A stretch of 64,000 bases of DNA from Haliscomenobacter sp041740695 (lineage in GTDB: Bacteria > Bacteroidota > Bacteroidia > Chitinophagales > Saprospiraceae), in the NCBI RefSeq assembly GCF_041740695.1, contig NZ_JBGSLK010000015.1, positions 22,670 through 86,669 on the forward strand, written 5' to 3'. The notes below the pieces were generated by a model, which was not told the origin of the DNA, did no database searches, and saw nothing but the letters and a program-made list of their open reading frames with translations. Within the stretch, counting starts at the first letter, position 1. Every line of letters starts with the position of its first letter. The position numbers were made by a program, and so were the translations under genes. Positions 10,301 to 18,554 of the stretch are shown here, piece after piece.

Positions 10301-10387
10301 AATGCTTTTTTTACTCATTTCCCCCCAGATCAAGCTATAAATACCGCACTACCCTCACCTGGAACCTGAGCCATTGATTATTGGTTA

Positions 10388-10416
10388 TTGGACATTGACA
10401 AAATCCCCTATCTTTG
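10388..10416 (+). promoter_or_regulatory. Candidate Bacteroidota promoter of ileS
   Basis: TTG at 10388-10390, an 18-bp spacer and TATCTTTG (10409-10416), which fits the Bacteroidota sigma-A -7 consensus TAnnTTTG. It ends 23 bp before the chosen ileS ATG. Confidence 0.55.
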
Positions 10417-10439
10417 CACCTTCAAAATTTTCAACTGGC

Positions 10440-13400
10440 ATGTACAAGGAATTCAAGCAACTCAATTTACCGGAAATCGATCGGGAGATACTCGCATTTT
10501 GGGAAAAAGAGGGCATTTTTGAAAAGAGCATCGCGCAAAGAGATGTTGAAAACAGTTATGTATTTTACGAAGGTCCGCCCTCAGCCAACGGGATGCCCGG
10601 CATCCACCACGTCATGGCGCGTACCATTAAAGATATTTTTTGTCGCTACCACACCATGAAAGGCCAACGGGTGGAGCGCAAAGGCGGCTGGGATACCCAC
10701 GGCCTGCCCATCGAGTTGAGTGTAGAAAAGGCGCTGGGCATCACCAAAGATGACATCGGCAAAAGCATCAGTGTAGACGAATACAACCAGAAGTGCCGCG
10801 AAACGGTGATGATGTACAAGGACCGCTGGGACGACATCACCCGCAAAACCGGCTACTGGGTAGACCTGGACAATCCCTACATCACTTACGAAAACGATTA
10901 CATCGAGTCGGTGTGGTGGCTCTTACAGCAATTGTACAACAAGGGCTTGCTGTACAAAGGCTTCACCATCCAGCCCTACTCGCCCGCCGCAGGTACTGGC
11001 CTTAGCACCCACGAGTTGAACATGCCCGGGGCATACAAAGAAATCAGCGATACTTCGGCGGTGGCCATGTTCAAAATAGTAGGTACCGACAACGAGTACT
11101 TCCTGGCCTGGACCACCACGCCCTGGACCCTGCCTTCCAACACCGCCGTGGCTCTGGGGCGCAACATCACCTACCTGAAGGTGCGCACCTATAACCGCTA
11201 CACCGGAGCACCCATTGTGGTGATTTTGGCCAAAGACCGCTTCAGCTCCTACTTTTCGGAGCAAAACCCCGAGCTCAAACCCGAAGACCTCAAACCTGGC
11301 AACAAACCCATCCCCTACCTCGAAATTGTAGCGGAACTGAAAGGAGCCGAGTTGGAAAATACCGAGTACGAGCAGTTGTTGCCTTACGTGAAGCCGGACG
11401 GCCCCGCCTTCCGCGCACTGCTGGGCGACTTTGTGAGTACCGAGGATGGCACAGGGATCGTACACATCGCGCCAACCTTTGGTTCGGACGACTTCAAGGT
11501 GGCCAAGCAGTACGGCATCGTGCCGCTGATGGTCAAAGACGAATTGGGCAACGATATGCCACTGGTGGATCGCCACGGTCAATTTGTCAAAGAAGTGACC
11601 GACTTCGCGGGCCGTTTCGTGAAAGACTACGGCCAGGTGGAAGAGCGCCCTGTGGACGTCGACATCGTGATCAAACTCAAGGAGGAGAACAAACTTTTTG
11701 TCTCCGAAAAATACGTCCACTCCTACCCTCACTGCTGGCGTACCGATCGCCCGGTGTTGTACTACCCGCTCGACAGCTGGTTCATCAAGGCTTCGGCCAA
11801 GAAGGAACGTATGTTCGAGCTGAACCAAACCATCAACTGGAAACCCGCTTCAACGGGTGAAGGTCGTTTTGGCAAATGGCTCGAAAACCTGCAAGACTGG
11901 AACCTCTCCCGCTCGCGCTACTGGGGCATCCCGCTGCCGATCTGGCGCAACAAAGAGGGTACGCTGGAAAAATGCATCGGTTCAGTAGCCGAATTACAAA
12001 CCGAAGTCAACAAAGCCAATGCTGCCCTGGGCAAAAACCAGGCTGTACCCAAAGACCTGCACCGCCCCTACATTGACGAGATCGTACTGGTAGCCGACAA
12101 CGGCGAGCCGCTGTACCGCGAACTCGACCTGATCGACGTTTGGTTCGACTCGGGTGCCATGCCTTACGCGCAGTGGCACTATCCTTTTGAAAACAAGGAG
12201 GGCTTTGAGTTCCGTTACCCTGCCGACTTCATCGCCGAGGGCGTGGATCAAACCCGGGGCTGGTTTTATACCCTGCACGCCATCGCCGTGATGGTGTTCG
12301 ATAGTGTGGCCTTCAAAAACGTGGTGTCAAACGGTTTGGTGCTGGACAAAAATGGCCAGAAAATGTCCAAACGCCTGGGCAACGCGGTAGACCCCTTCGA
12401 AACCGTGGCCAAATACGGTGCCGACGCCACCCGCTGGTACATGATCTCCAACGCACAAGTATGGGATAACCTGCGTTTTGACCTGGCTGGCATCGAAGAA
12501 ACGACTCGTCTGTTTTTTGGTAAACTCTACAATACTTACTCCTTCTTCGCGCTGTACGCCAACATCGACAAGTTCCGCCACATGGAAGCCGATATTCCGA
12601 TGTGGAAACGCCCGGAGATCGACCGCTGGATCCTCTCCGCGCTGCATAGCCTCATCAACGAGGTAGACGCCGACTTGGCGCAATACGAGTCGACCAACGC
12701 GGCCCGCAAGATGATGCAATTTGTAGACGAGCAACTGAGCAACTGGTACATCCGCCTTTGCCGCCGCCGCTTCTGGAAAGGGGACTACAGCGACGATAAA
12801 ATCTCGGCCTACCAAACCTTGTACGAATGCCTCACGACCATGGCCAAGTTGATGGCGCCCATCGCGCCCTTCTTCGCCGACTGGTTGTACAAAAACCTCA
12901 ATAAGGTGACCCGCCACGAGTCATTCGAATCGGTGCACCTCGCGCTGATCGAACCCGCTGGCGACGACATGATCGACAAAGGTTTGGAGGAAAGGATGGA
13001 TTATGCCCAGCGCATCTCTTCGCTGGTGCTTTCGCTGCGCAAAAAGCACAAAATCAACGTGCGCCAGCCGCTGCAAAAGGTGATCCTGCCGGTGTTGGAT
13101 GAGGCATTCACCGAACAACTGGATGCAGTGAAAGACCTGATCAAGTCGGAAGTGAACGTGAAGGAAATTGAATACCTGACCGATGCTTCGGGCCTGCTCA
13201 AAAAGCGCATCAAGCCCAACTTCAAAACCCTCGGCAAACGCCTGGGGCCACACATGAAAGCCGCCCAGGAAATCATCAACAACCTGAGCCAGGCCGACAT
13301 CAACGCCATCGAAAAAAGCAAACGATATACCCTGGAGGTCGGCGGCACCAGCTTCGACCTGAACCTGGAAGACTTCGAAATCGCCGCTGAAGACATCCCC

Positions 13401-13721
13401 GGCTGGTTGGTCGCCAACGACGGCCCACTAACCGTAGCACTCGACATTACGCTCACGCCCGCTCTGGTGGCCGAGGGCATGGCCCGCGAACTAGTAAACC
13501 GCATCCAAAACATCCGCAAAACCCGCGACTTCAACGTCACCGACCGCATCCAAATCGACCTGGAAAAACACCCGGCAGTGGAGGAAGCAGTAGCCCAGTT
13601 TGGGCAGTACATCAGCGATGAGGTACTGGCCGTGAGATTGGATTTGGTAGCAGGGGTTGAAGGGGAAGTGCTGGATTTGCCGGAGGAAGTGGTGGTGAAG
13701 GTGAGGGTGGAATTGGCGTGA
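10440..13721 (+). CDS. ileS: Isoleucyl-tRNA synthetase
   Basis: Charges tRNA-Ile with isoleucine in the cytoplasm. The start at 10440 (MYKEFKQLNLPEID) matches the usual N-terminus of Bacteroidota IleRS; the 22 codons open upstream overlap the promoter. About 1,093 residues. The class I signature appears as GPPSANGMPGIHH (HIGH-equivalent near residue 54) and KMSKR at 641-645. The editing domain lies between (TTPWTLPSNTAVA near 222). DVWFDSGAMPYAQWHYP and EGVDQTRGWFYTLHA are typical IleRS blocks. The C-terminus has no obvious zinc cysteines, as in the long, eukaryote-like IleRS group (family knowledge). The gene is visibly more GC-rich than its neighbours, as expected of a highly expressed gene. 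A hairpin with a T-rich tail follows. Confidence 0.98.
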   Translation: MYKEFKQLNLPEIDREILAFWEKEGIFEKSIAQRDVENSYVFYEGPPSANGMPGIHHVMARTIKDIFCRYHTMKGQRVERKGGWDTHGLPIELSVEKALGITKDDIGKSISVDEYNQKCRETVMMYKDRWDDITRKTGYWVDLDNPYITYENDYIESVWWLLQQLYNKGLLYKGFTIQPYSPAAGTGLSTHELNMPGAYKEISDTSAVAMFKIVGTDNEYFLAWTTTPWTLPSNTAVALGRNITYLKVRTYNRYTGAPIVVILAKDRFSSYFSEQNPELKPEDLKPGNKPIPYLEIVAELKGAELENTEYEQLLPYVKPDGPAFRALLGDFVSTEDGTGIVHIAPTFGSDDFKVAKQYGIVPLMVKDELGNDMPLVDRHGQFVKEVTDFAGRFVKDYGQVEERPVDVDIVIKLKEENKLFVSEKYVHSYPHCWRTDRPVLYYPLDSWFIKASAKKERMFELNQTINWKPASTGEGRFGKWLENLQDWNLSRSRYWGIPLPIWRNKEGTLEKCIGSVAELQTEVNKANAALGKNQAVPKDLHRPYIDEIVLVADNGEPLYRELDLIDVWFDSGAMPYAQWHYPFENKEGFEFRYPADFIAEGVDQTRGWFYTLHAIAVMVFDSVAFKNVVSNGLVLDKNGQKMSKRLGNAVDPFETVAKYGADATRWYMISNAQVWDNLRFDLAGIEETTRLFFGKLYNTYSFFALYANIDKFRHMEADIPMWKRPEIDRWILSALHSLINEVDADLAQYESTNAARKMMQFVDEQLSNWYIRLCRRRFWKGDYSDDKISAYQTLYECLTTMAKLMAPIAPFFADWLYKNLNKVTRHESFESVHLALIEPAGDDMIDKGLEERMDYAQRISSLVLSLRKKHKINVRQPLQKVILPVLDEAFTEQLDAVKDLIKSEVNVKEIEYLTDASGLLKKRIKPNFKTLGKRLGPHMKAAQEIINNLSQADINAIEKSKRYTLEVGGTSFDLNLEDFEIAAEDIPGWLVANDGPLTVALDITLTPALVAEGMARELVNRIQNIRKTRDFNVTDRIQIDLEKHPAVEEAVAQFGQYISDEVLAVRLDLVAGVEGEVLDLPEEVVVKVRVELA

Positions 13722-13752
13722 GAGGAACTATTATCGACATATTCCTGTTAGG

Positions 13753-13807
13753 AGGCACAAGTAAGATCAAAGTGTTTAATCAAAAGACATTGGTTTTTCT
13801 TGTGCCT
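13753..13807 (+). terminator. Probable ileS terminator
   Basis: AGGCACAAG (13753-13761) pairs with CTTGTGCCT (13799-13807), followed by TTATTTTTTAG. The loop is long (37 nt), but the position 31 bp after the ileS stop and the T-rich tail fit a terminator. Confidence 0.5.
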
Positions 13808-13844
13808 TTATTTTTTAGTTTTTGAATCTCAATAATTTAACCAC

Positions 13845-14582
13845 ATGTACACATTAAGCAATGATGGTGATTCTTTTGAAAAAAGATACTGGAATGTATT
13901 TTTGAAAAACGATTTTCCAGCATATGAAAAATATTGGTCGAAGTACATTGTCCCATTAACTAATAGATCAATATCTACCCCAGGTGATGTTCACTTTAAA
14001 AATAGTCACCAGTTGTTGAGTGAAGGGTATTTACCTGAGGATATTTGTAAAGCACAGCTTCATTATACGGTCTTAAGACGTCTAGGGAGAGCTGTTGAAA
14101 TTCTTGCCTATCTTCAATCAAAACCTGTTCAAGACATCATTGATACTGATGCTTTGGCTGAGGGTATTTTCCATGTCGTTGCTGCACAAGATGTCGCTTT
14201 TGAATTTTTGCAAAGGATGTCCACTCCTAATAAATACGATCCGTGGGTTCCAAATAATCATGGTAATCAGACTAGGAACAACAACACGAGCGAGGACGCT
14301 CAGAGGGAATGGCGAAAAAACAATAATCATCCTTTAGGAGATATTAGAAATTATAGGAACACTATAGCACATGGGCGTGTACTACCTAGTACTAGAAAAA
14401 ACAATAAGATTATGTTGCCTAACATTGGAAAAGAACAGAATTATCTTGATTGGAGACTTTTAACTGATGGTAATGGCTCGATTAACAATAATGATTTTGA
14501 TATTATTGACGAAATTCTTAGGTACGCTTGGACCGAAACAATTCAATACTGTAGCGATGAATGGGAAAAGCTAAGCCTTTGA
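13845..14582 (+). CDS. HEPN-like protein of unknown role
   Basis: 245 residues, mainly helical by eye, no signal peptide. Residues 171-176 read RNTIAH, which fits the R-x4-6-H motif (often RNxxxH) of HEPN domains, many of which are metal-independent RNases in toxin-antitoxin or phage-defence systems. The motif sits in the last third after a long helical region (QLHYTVLRRLGRAVEILAYL). The gene is much more AT-rich than ileS and the surrounding genes, suggesting acquisition by transfer. An antitoxin-like ORF begins 66 bp downstream, but I cannot show the two are partners. Alternative: an Apea/RiboL-PSP-like helical protein in which the motif is incidental. Catalytic activity is an inference from one motif. 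Confidence 0.7.
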   Translation: MYTLSNDGDSFEKRYWNVFLKNDFPAYEKYWSKYIVPLTNRSISTPGDVHFKNSHQLLSEGYLPEDICKAQLHYTVLRRLGRAVEILAYLQSKPVQDIIDTDALAEGIFHVVAAQDVAFEFLQRMSTPNKYDPWVPNNHGNQTRNNNTSEDAQREWRKNNNHPLGDIRNYRNTIAHGRVLPSTRKNNKIMLPNIGKEQNYLDWRLLTDGNGSINNNDFDIIDEILRYAWTETIQYCSDEWEKLSL

Positions 14583-14648
14583 ATGAGATAGATTTAAACC
14601 TAAAATAATTAGCTGTTGAAATTTTGGGGAAATAAACTTTTTTCAATC

Positions 14649-14909
14649 ATGCTCCACTCCAAAAAACTCCACCTCATCCACCAAATCCTGCAAATCAATG
14701 ACGAAGCACTCATTGATGAACTGATAGTGCAGGTAAAAAGTAAAACCCTTGGTCAAATCATCAAGCCAATCCACCCCCATTTCGACCTCGAAGCCATAAA
14801 ACGAGCGCAAGGCCATCAGCCCATCAACAAAGCCGAGTTTGACCAACTCATCAAAGAACTAGACATCCAAGAACCCTTGGAAGACCTTCTAGCCATGCTC
14901 ACTAAATAA
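14649..14909 (+). CDS. Antitoxin-like small protein
   Basis: 86 residues from the ATG at 14649 (MLHSKKLHLIHQILQ); an earlier TTG at 14616 is possible but less likely. The layout, an N-terminal helix with an IxDEALIDEL stretch and an acidic C-terminus ending LDIQEPLEDLLAMLTK, resembles the antitoxins that precede toxin or XisI-like genes in Bacteroidota. No firm family is recognised. The next ORF, a truncated XisI-like gene, starts 7 bp after its stop, as in an operon. The intact partner seems to have been lost, so this may be an orphan. Confidence 0.55.
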   Translation: MLHSKKLHLIHQILQINDEALIDELIVQVKSKTLGQIIKPIHPHFDLEAIKRAQGHQPINKAEFDQLIKELDIQEPLEDLLAMLTK

Positions 14910-14916
14910 TGTTCCC

Positions 14917-15048
14917 ATGCCCCAAAAAGACTACCAAACCGCCCTCCTAACCTTCCTCGCCGAGTACGCCAACTTTACCCCCATCAATTTCCCCAAGGCC
15001 ACCAGTCAAGTCATCGCAGACCGCGAAAACGGTTATAATCAAGGCTGA
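14917..15048 (+). pseudogene. Truncated XisI-like gene remnant
   Basis: A 43-residue ORF (MPQKDYQTALLTFLAEYANF, then a P-rich stretch and SQVIADRENGYNQG). The order Y-Q-x5-FL-EYA, a proline-rich gap and a V-x-D-x-E stretch resembles the start of XisI-type (fdxN element excision controlling factor) proteins, which are normally ~110 residues and continue with an HYQLL-x-GW block. Here the frame stops in the equivalent of that block, and palindrome-rich non-coding DNA follows. I read it as a decayed gene; the match is from memory of the family layout and is not strong. Confidence 0.4.
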
Positions 15049-15119
15049 AATGCTGCTCCAAAGCTAGCCGCCATCAAGCCGCCACTAGCGCGGCTAAAAA
15101 CCTGAGGGGGAATTCTTAA

Positions 15120-15215
15120 GCTATAAACCGGGCCACCGCTACGCGGTTGGTTGTTTACCCAGTGTCTGGTGTTGGATGTAAGCTCAAACCGCATAGCGGT
15201 GGCCCGGTTTATAGC
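15120..15215. repeat. 29-bp inverted repeat, one mismatch, 38-nt loop
   Basis: Left arm 15120-15148 (begins GCTATAAACCGGGCCACC), right arm 15187-15215. The arms differ at a single base (ACGCGG against ATGCGG in the same sense). It is located in the gene-free stretch and is not next to any stop codon of an intact gene. Confidence 0.85.
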
Positions 15216-15548
15216 ACGAGCCGGAAACATGGCATTTTAACCACGTAGTGGTGGCCAGATCCAGGAAGGCACCGCAAAAAAATTAATGCTTGTAGTCCCC
15301 AATGCTGGATGCAATACACCACCCGCATCTAGCATCTTGAAACCCCTTGTTTCAACGAGGGGCTGTACAAACACCCCTCCCCCTCACATCTAACATCTTT
15401 CCAGAGGCTTCCATCAAAAAAATCTTGATGCGCGCTCTTGGACGGATGATTGATGTGAGGAAGGGGAGACGCCTAAGCCCGCCGATAAAGCGGCGGGTTA
15501 CAAGATGTTGGATGTGATTCTCGCGTTAATTCAACCTGCACTCCCCTT

Positions 15549-15847
15549 TGTTCCGGTGCTCTGCACCTTAAACATCTCCCGCTGTCGAACCGCTATTGAC
15601 GTTGCGCGGCTAGCGCCGCTAGTCCGCTCAGCCTGGGTTATTACCGTGGCCCTATTTCATCGCTCCAGCTTTACCTTACTTTAATCAGTACTACAACCCA
15701 ATCAGCAGGTGTAGCAATTGAAATTCACCCTCACCCAGCCCCAAACCAGGTTAACCAACTTCGCGCCTCCGACCAGCGGCACTAGCCGCGAAACGTCAAT
15801 AGGCATTGGAACGAAGCGCGGTTTCCAAGGTGCAGAGCACCGGAACA
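15549..15847. repeat. Large imperfect inverted repeat
   Basis: The outer ends are a 21-bp exact pair (15549-15569, begins TGTTCCGGTGCTCTGCACC; 15827-15847). An inner homologous pair (about 15593-15624 and 15771-15802) contains CTATTGACGTT and GCGGCTAG. The arms diverge between these blocks. The right arm ends one base before the stop of the small membrane protein gene. Confidence 0.75.
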
Positions 15848-15848
15848 C

Positions 15849-16079
15849 TTACCCTTGCTCCGATTCAACCTGTTTTTTATTCCGTTCCACCACCGTTTTG
15901 TACACTAAAAAAAGGCAAATTAAACCAATCCACAACATACTTAATCCGTAAGCCAGGGCGTAAAACGCTGGGAGTTGTGCAGCCTGATCCTTCAGGTAGA
16001 CGATGTAATAGAATACATAAAGGGCCGCAACGATGCTAATGATTTGTGCACCTAACAATGGTAATTTGCTCTTTTTCAT
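15849..16079 (-). CDS. Small membrane protein, two transmembrane helices
   Basis: 76 residues: short basic N-terminus (MKKSKLPLLG), first helix ~IISIVAALYVFYYIVYL, a loop KDQAAQLPAF, second helix ~LAYGLSMLWIGLICLFLVY, basic cytoplasmic tail (KTVVERNKKQ). No family is recognised. Its 3' end abuts the right arm of a large inverted repeat. It may be the last gene of the minus-strand group that runs from the T9SS plug protein down, but the gap of ~100 bp to the glycosyltransferase gives no proof. Confidence 0.6.
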   Translation of the reverse strand: MKKSKLPLLGAQIISIVAALYVFYYIVYLKDQAAQLPAFYALAYGLSMLWIGLICLFLVYKTVVERNKKQVESEQG

Positions 16080-16177
16080 GGCTGATAATTTTGCTGCCTA
16101 AAATACCAAAAACCCTCAATTATTCCAAGTGCGTTGTTAAATTTTTCGATGAACGCCCTGCAATTTAAGCTCAAAAT

Positions 16178-16756
16178 CTACCACCCATACTTCCTCCAAT
16201 CCTCCTCCACATCAATATCCGGCAAGACGGGCAACAAATAGCAGGAAGCTCCACTTTCAGCCATGCGCTCCAAGGTGATTTTGGCTACATCTTCCGTGCT
16301 CCATTCCATGTTTTCAAAGAGCTCAGGGGAAGGCTTCCGCATGCCTAGCAAGTAATACCCACCATCCAGGGCCGGACCTAAAACATAAGGATGTTGCTCC
16401 AATTGATCAAGTGCCAGTTGTACAATCCCGGGCGTCAATAGCGGGCAATCGCTGCCAATGATGACCGCTTTGTAAGAAGTTTGCAAGGTATCCACAAAGG
16501 CCAGGTGCATCCTTTCGCCCAGGTCTCCTCCCGCTTGTTGTTTTTTGATAAAAAGGGTATTGTCCCAGTCATCATTGCCGTCAATAAAATCGCTGTAAAA
16601 CAAATGGCGGGGAACATCCAGGGCCAGGGCCACTTCGCGGGCGCGTTGGGAGAGTTTGTGGTAGACGGCCAGGGCAGCTTCGTCGCCGATCGTGGCAGCA
16701 AGGCGGGTTTTTACTTTGCCCAGGGCCGGGTTTTTGATAAAAATGATTACACTCAT
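16178..16756 (-). CDS. TIGR04282/DUF2064 family glycosyltransferase
   Basis: About 192 residues from the ATG at 16756 (MSVIIFIKNPALGKVKTRLA); the frame upstream of it reads through a repeat and is not conserved. The N-terminal FxKxPxxGxVKTRLA block, the central VIIGSDCPLLTP (metal and nucleotide-sugar site) and GPALDGGYYLLGM are diagnostic of the DUF2064 family of GT-A fold transferases, named for members linked to arsenosugar synthesis. The substrate here is unknown. No arsenic genes are nearby, so the arsenosugar label should not be taken literally. Confidence 0.85.
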   Translation of the reverse strand: MSVIIFIKNPALGKVKTRLAATIGDEAALAVYHKLSQRAREVALALDVPRHLFYSDFIDGNDDWDNTLFIKKQQAGGDLGERMHLAFVDTLQTSYKAVIIGSDCPLLTPGIVQLALDQLEQHPYVLGPALDGGYYLLGMRKPSPELFENMEWSTEDVAKITLERMAESGASCYLLPVLPDIDVEEDWRKYGW

Positions 16757-16800
16757 AAATTGCTCAAATAAAAATGAATCATCCCGGATTTTAAAAATAG

Positions 16801-16917
16801 CACAAACGAAAAAATGAGCACAAAGGACACCAAAGCAGCACAAAGGGCACAAAGAAAACGTCGTCAACGTCTAACTTTGTGCCCTTTGTGTCCTCTTTTT
16901 CATCCTTTGTGATAATA
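16801..16917. repeat. CACAAAGG-type hairpin element, copy 1
   Basis: Perfect 16-bp core stem CACAAAGGGCACAAAG (16839-16854) with complement at 16875-16890 and a 20-nt loop, extended by imperfect pairing (CACAAAGGACACC outside). The loop and adjacent arm share 21 consecutive bases, in inverse orientation, with the element at 32194-32292 (includes GTTAGACGTTGACGA). It lies between two same-strand genes. Confidence 0.85.
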
Positions 16918-16972
16918 AAAATATCGCTTTGGCAGCATGTTTGAAAAACTCGAGGTAACTACCTGTTTTACC

Positions 16973-18391
16973 TTATTCGTCTTTCTTTTTCTTCCCATCC
17001 GAGAAGAGTTCATCTTCTTTCACCTTGCGCACCACATCGCCCTTCTTGAGCTTGCGTGCCACCACGGAATAAGGCCCAGAAACCACTTCATCGCCCTTCT
17101 TGATGCCAGCGAGCACTTCGATAAAGTTGTCATCCTGGATACCCGTTTTGATTTCGGCGATACTCACCGAATCCCCTTTGCCAATGACAAAAACTACCTC
17201 CTTAAGGTCGTCTTCAGTGATGTCCTCGACCACTTCATCTTCGCCACTGCTGTTGCGCACCACTTTGGCTTTGCTTTTGTTTTCATCCTTTTCACGGGTG
17301 GTTACCGCTTGAATGGGGATGGTCAGCACGTTGCTTTTGGTCATGGTGTTGATCTCCACAGAGGCCGACATACCCGGACGGAAAGGATAACGTTTGCGGG
17401 GTTCGACCAAATCTTTATACGAACTTGGGTCAATGCCAATGCGCACCTCAAAGTTGGTGATTTGATCACTCGTCAACGCGGCTGCCGCCGAGTTGGAGGA
17501 GGAGTTGGCGATTTCAGTTACCCGGCCTAAAAACTTGCGGCCAATGTAAGCGTCTACCTCTACATCCACCAAGTCGCCCAGTTTTACCCGAGGAATGTCG
17601 TTTTCGGTTACGTCCACACGCACCTCCATGTTATTAAGGTTGGCGATGCGCATCATTTCGGTACCCGTCATTTGAATGGTACCTACCACCCGTTCCCCTT
17701 TCTCCACGTTCAACATCGAGATGATGCCATTGGTAGGAGAATAAATGGTGGTCCGCTTGAGGCTGGTGCGCAATTGTTTCAGGGTTGCTTCCGAACTCTG
17801 GATCGAAAAACGAGCTCCATTGGCGCTTTCCTGTGCCGATTTAATCCCAGCGTCGGATGCCTTAACATTGGCTTCCAAAGCACGCATATTGGACAAGGAG
17901 GTTTGGTAATCTGCTTCAGAGATCACACCGGTTTTGTACAATTTTTCATTGCGCTTGTGTATTTCCCGCGCATTCTCCAGATTGGCCAGGATCTGTTCTT
18001 TCTGGCCACGTTGGCTTTCAATTTGAGATCGGGCGTTGGCTTCCTGCGCTTTGGCCTGATTGAGTGAGGCCATCCCTTGTTCTACCTGAGATTGGTACAC
18101 ATCGGGGTCGATGCGGGCCAAAACTTGACCAATGCGCACCGAGTCGCCTTCTTTGACATACAATTCCACAATTTCACCTGAAACGTCGGAACTGATTTTG
18201 ACTTCCGTTTGGGGGAAAACTTTGCCGCTGGCGGCTACTACTTCCACGATGGTGCGCAATTCGGCTTTTTCAGCGGTCACTTTTTCACCTTTTGGCTTGT
18301 TGCGGGCTTGGATGGCTGCAACAACTACTAGTGCGACCAAGAGGGCGATTAATCCGTAGATGAGCCAATTATTGCGTTTTTTCTTTGCCAT
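16973..18391 (-). CDS. Periplasmic adaptor subunit of an efflux transporter (HlyD/MacA type)
   Basis: 472 residues from the ATG at 18391 (MAKKKRNNWLIYGLIALLVA). A further 27 in-frame codons upstream are read from the tandem palindromes and are not believed. An N-terminal membrane anchor (~9-28) is followed by a barrel-sandwich/lipoyl half (SGEIVELYVKEGDSVRIGQV), a long coiled-coil hairpin (QAKAQEANARSQIESQRGQK), the second lipoyl half (SPTNGIISMLNVEKGERV) and a beta-barrel domain. Such proteins link an inner-membrane ABC (MacB) or RND pump to a TolC-type channel. The TolC-like gene is directly upstream on the same strand, but no pump gene is present here, so the pump must be encoded elsewhere. 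Confidence 0.9.
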   Translation of the reverse strand: MAKKKRNNWLIYGLIALLVALVVVAAIQARNKPKGEKVTAEKAELRTIVEVVAASGKVFPQTEVKISSDVSGEIVELYVKEGDSVRIGQVLARIDPDVYQSQVEQGMASLNQAKAQEANARSQIESQRGQKEQILANLENAREIHKRNEKLYKTGVISEADYQTSLSNMRALEANVKASDAGIKSAQESANGARFSIQSSEATLKQLRTSLKRTTIYSPTNGIISMLNVEKGERVVGTIQMTGTEMMRIANLNNMEVRVDVTENDIPRVKLGDLVDVEVDAYIGRKFLGRVTEIANSSSNSAAAALTSDQITNFEVRIGIDPSSYKDLVEPRKRYPFRPGMSASVEINTMTKSNVLTIPIQAVTTREKDENKSKAKVVRNSSGEDEVVEDITEDDLKEVVFVIGKGDSVSIAEIKTGIQDDNFIEVLAGIKKGDEVVSGPYSVVARKLKKGDVVRKVKEDELFSDGKKKKDE

Positions 18392-18422
18392 GATTTTTCG
18401 TTGTTGAGGATGTTGTGCTTTT

Positions 18423-18553
18423 CCCACGGCTAAAGCCATGGGTTGTGTTTTGAGTCCCACGGCTAAAGCCATGGGTTGGTTTTTTAGGTGGCTCCCACGG
18501 TTAAAACCGTGGGTTGCCGGGGATCGACGTCCAGAGCCGAAGCCGTGGGTTGC
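18423..18553. repeat. Tandem palindromic repeats (REP-like cluster)
   Basis: Three 20-bp palindromic units: CCCACGGCTAAAGCCATGGG at 18423-18442 and again at 18456-18475, and CCCACGGTTAAAACCGTGGG at 18494-18513. Each is followed by TTG. A fourth half unit (GAGCCGAAGCCGTGGG) ends at 18549. It sits in the gap between the TolC-type gene and the adaptor gene of one transcription unit. The third unit carries paired changes that keep the stem. Confidence 0.9.
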
Positions 18554-18554
18554 C

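Larger units (their letters stand above)
15049..15848. other. 800-bp gene-free stretch rich in inverted repeats
   Basis: I see no plausible gene. It holds the 29-bp inverted repeat at 15120-15215, a 16-bp pair with one mismatch (TCACATCTAACATCTT at 15384-15399 and 15502-15517), a short AAGCCCGCCG/CGGCGGG hairpin near 15475-15498 and a large imperfect inverted repeat (15549-15847). It looks like a graveyard or landing site for small palindromic elements beside a decayed gene. Confidence 0.6.

Noticed and set aside
10923..11828. 301-codon open frame on the minus strand inside ileS
   Set aside because: It is the shadow of the GC-rich ileS gene: no start context, no recognisable family, and ileS motifs on the plus strand are unambiguous.
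16178..16756. Arsenosugar biosynthesis cluster
   Set aside because: The DUF2064 family carries that name, but no arsenic methyltransferase or other arsenic gene is near it.
18392..18472. 27-codon N-terminal extension of the adaptor gene
   Set aside because: It translates the tandem CCCACGGCTAAAGCC palindromes; the membrane anchor begins at the ATG at 18391.
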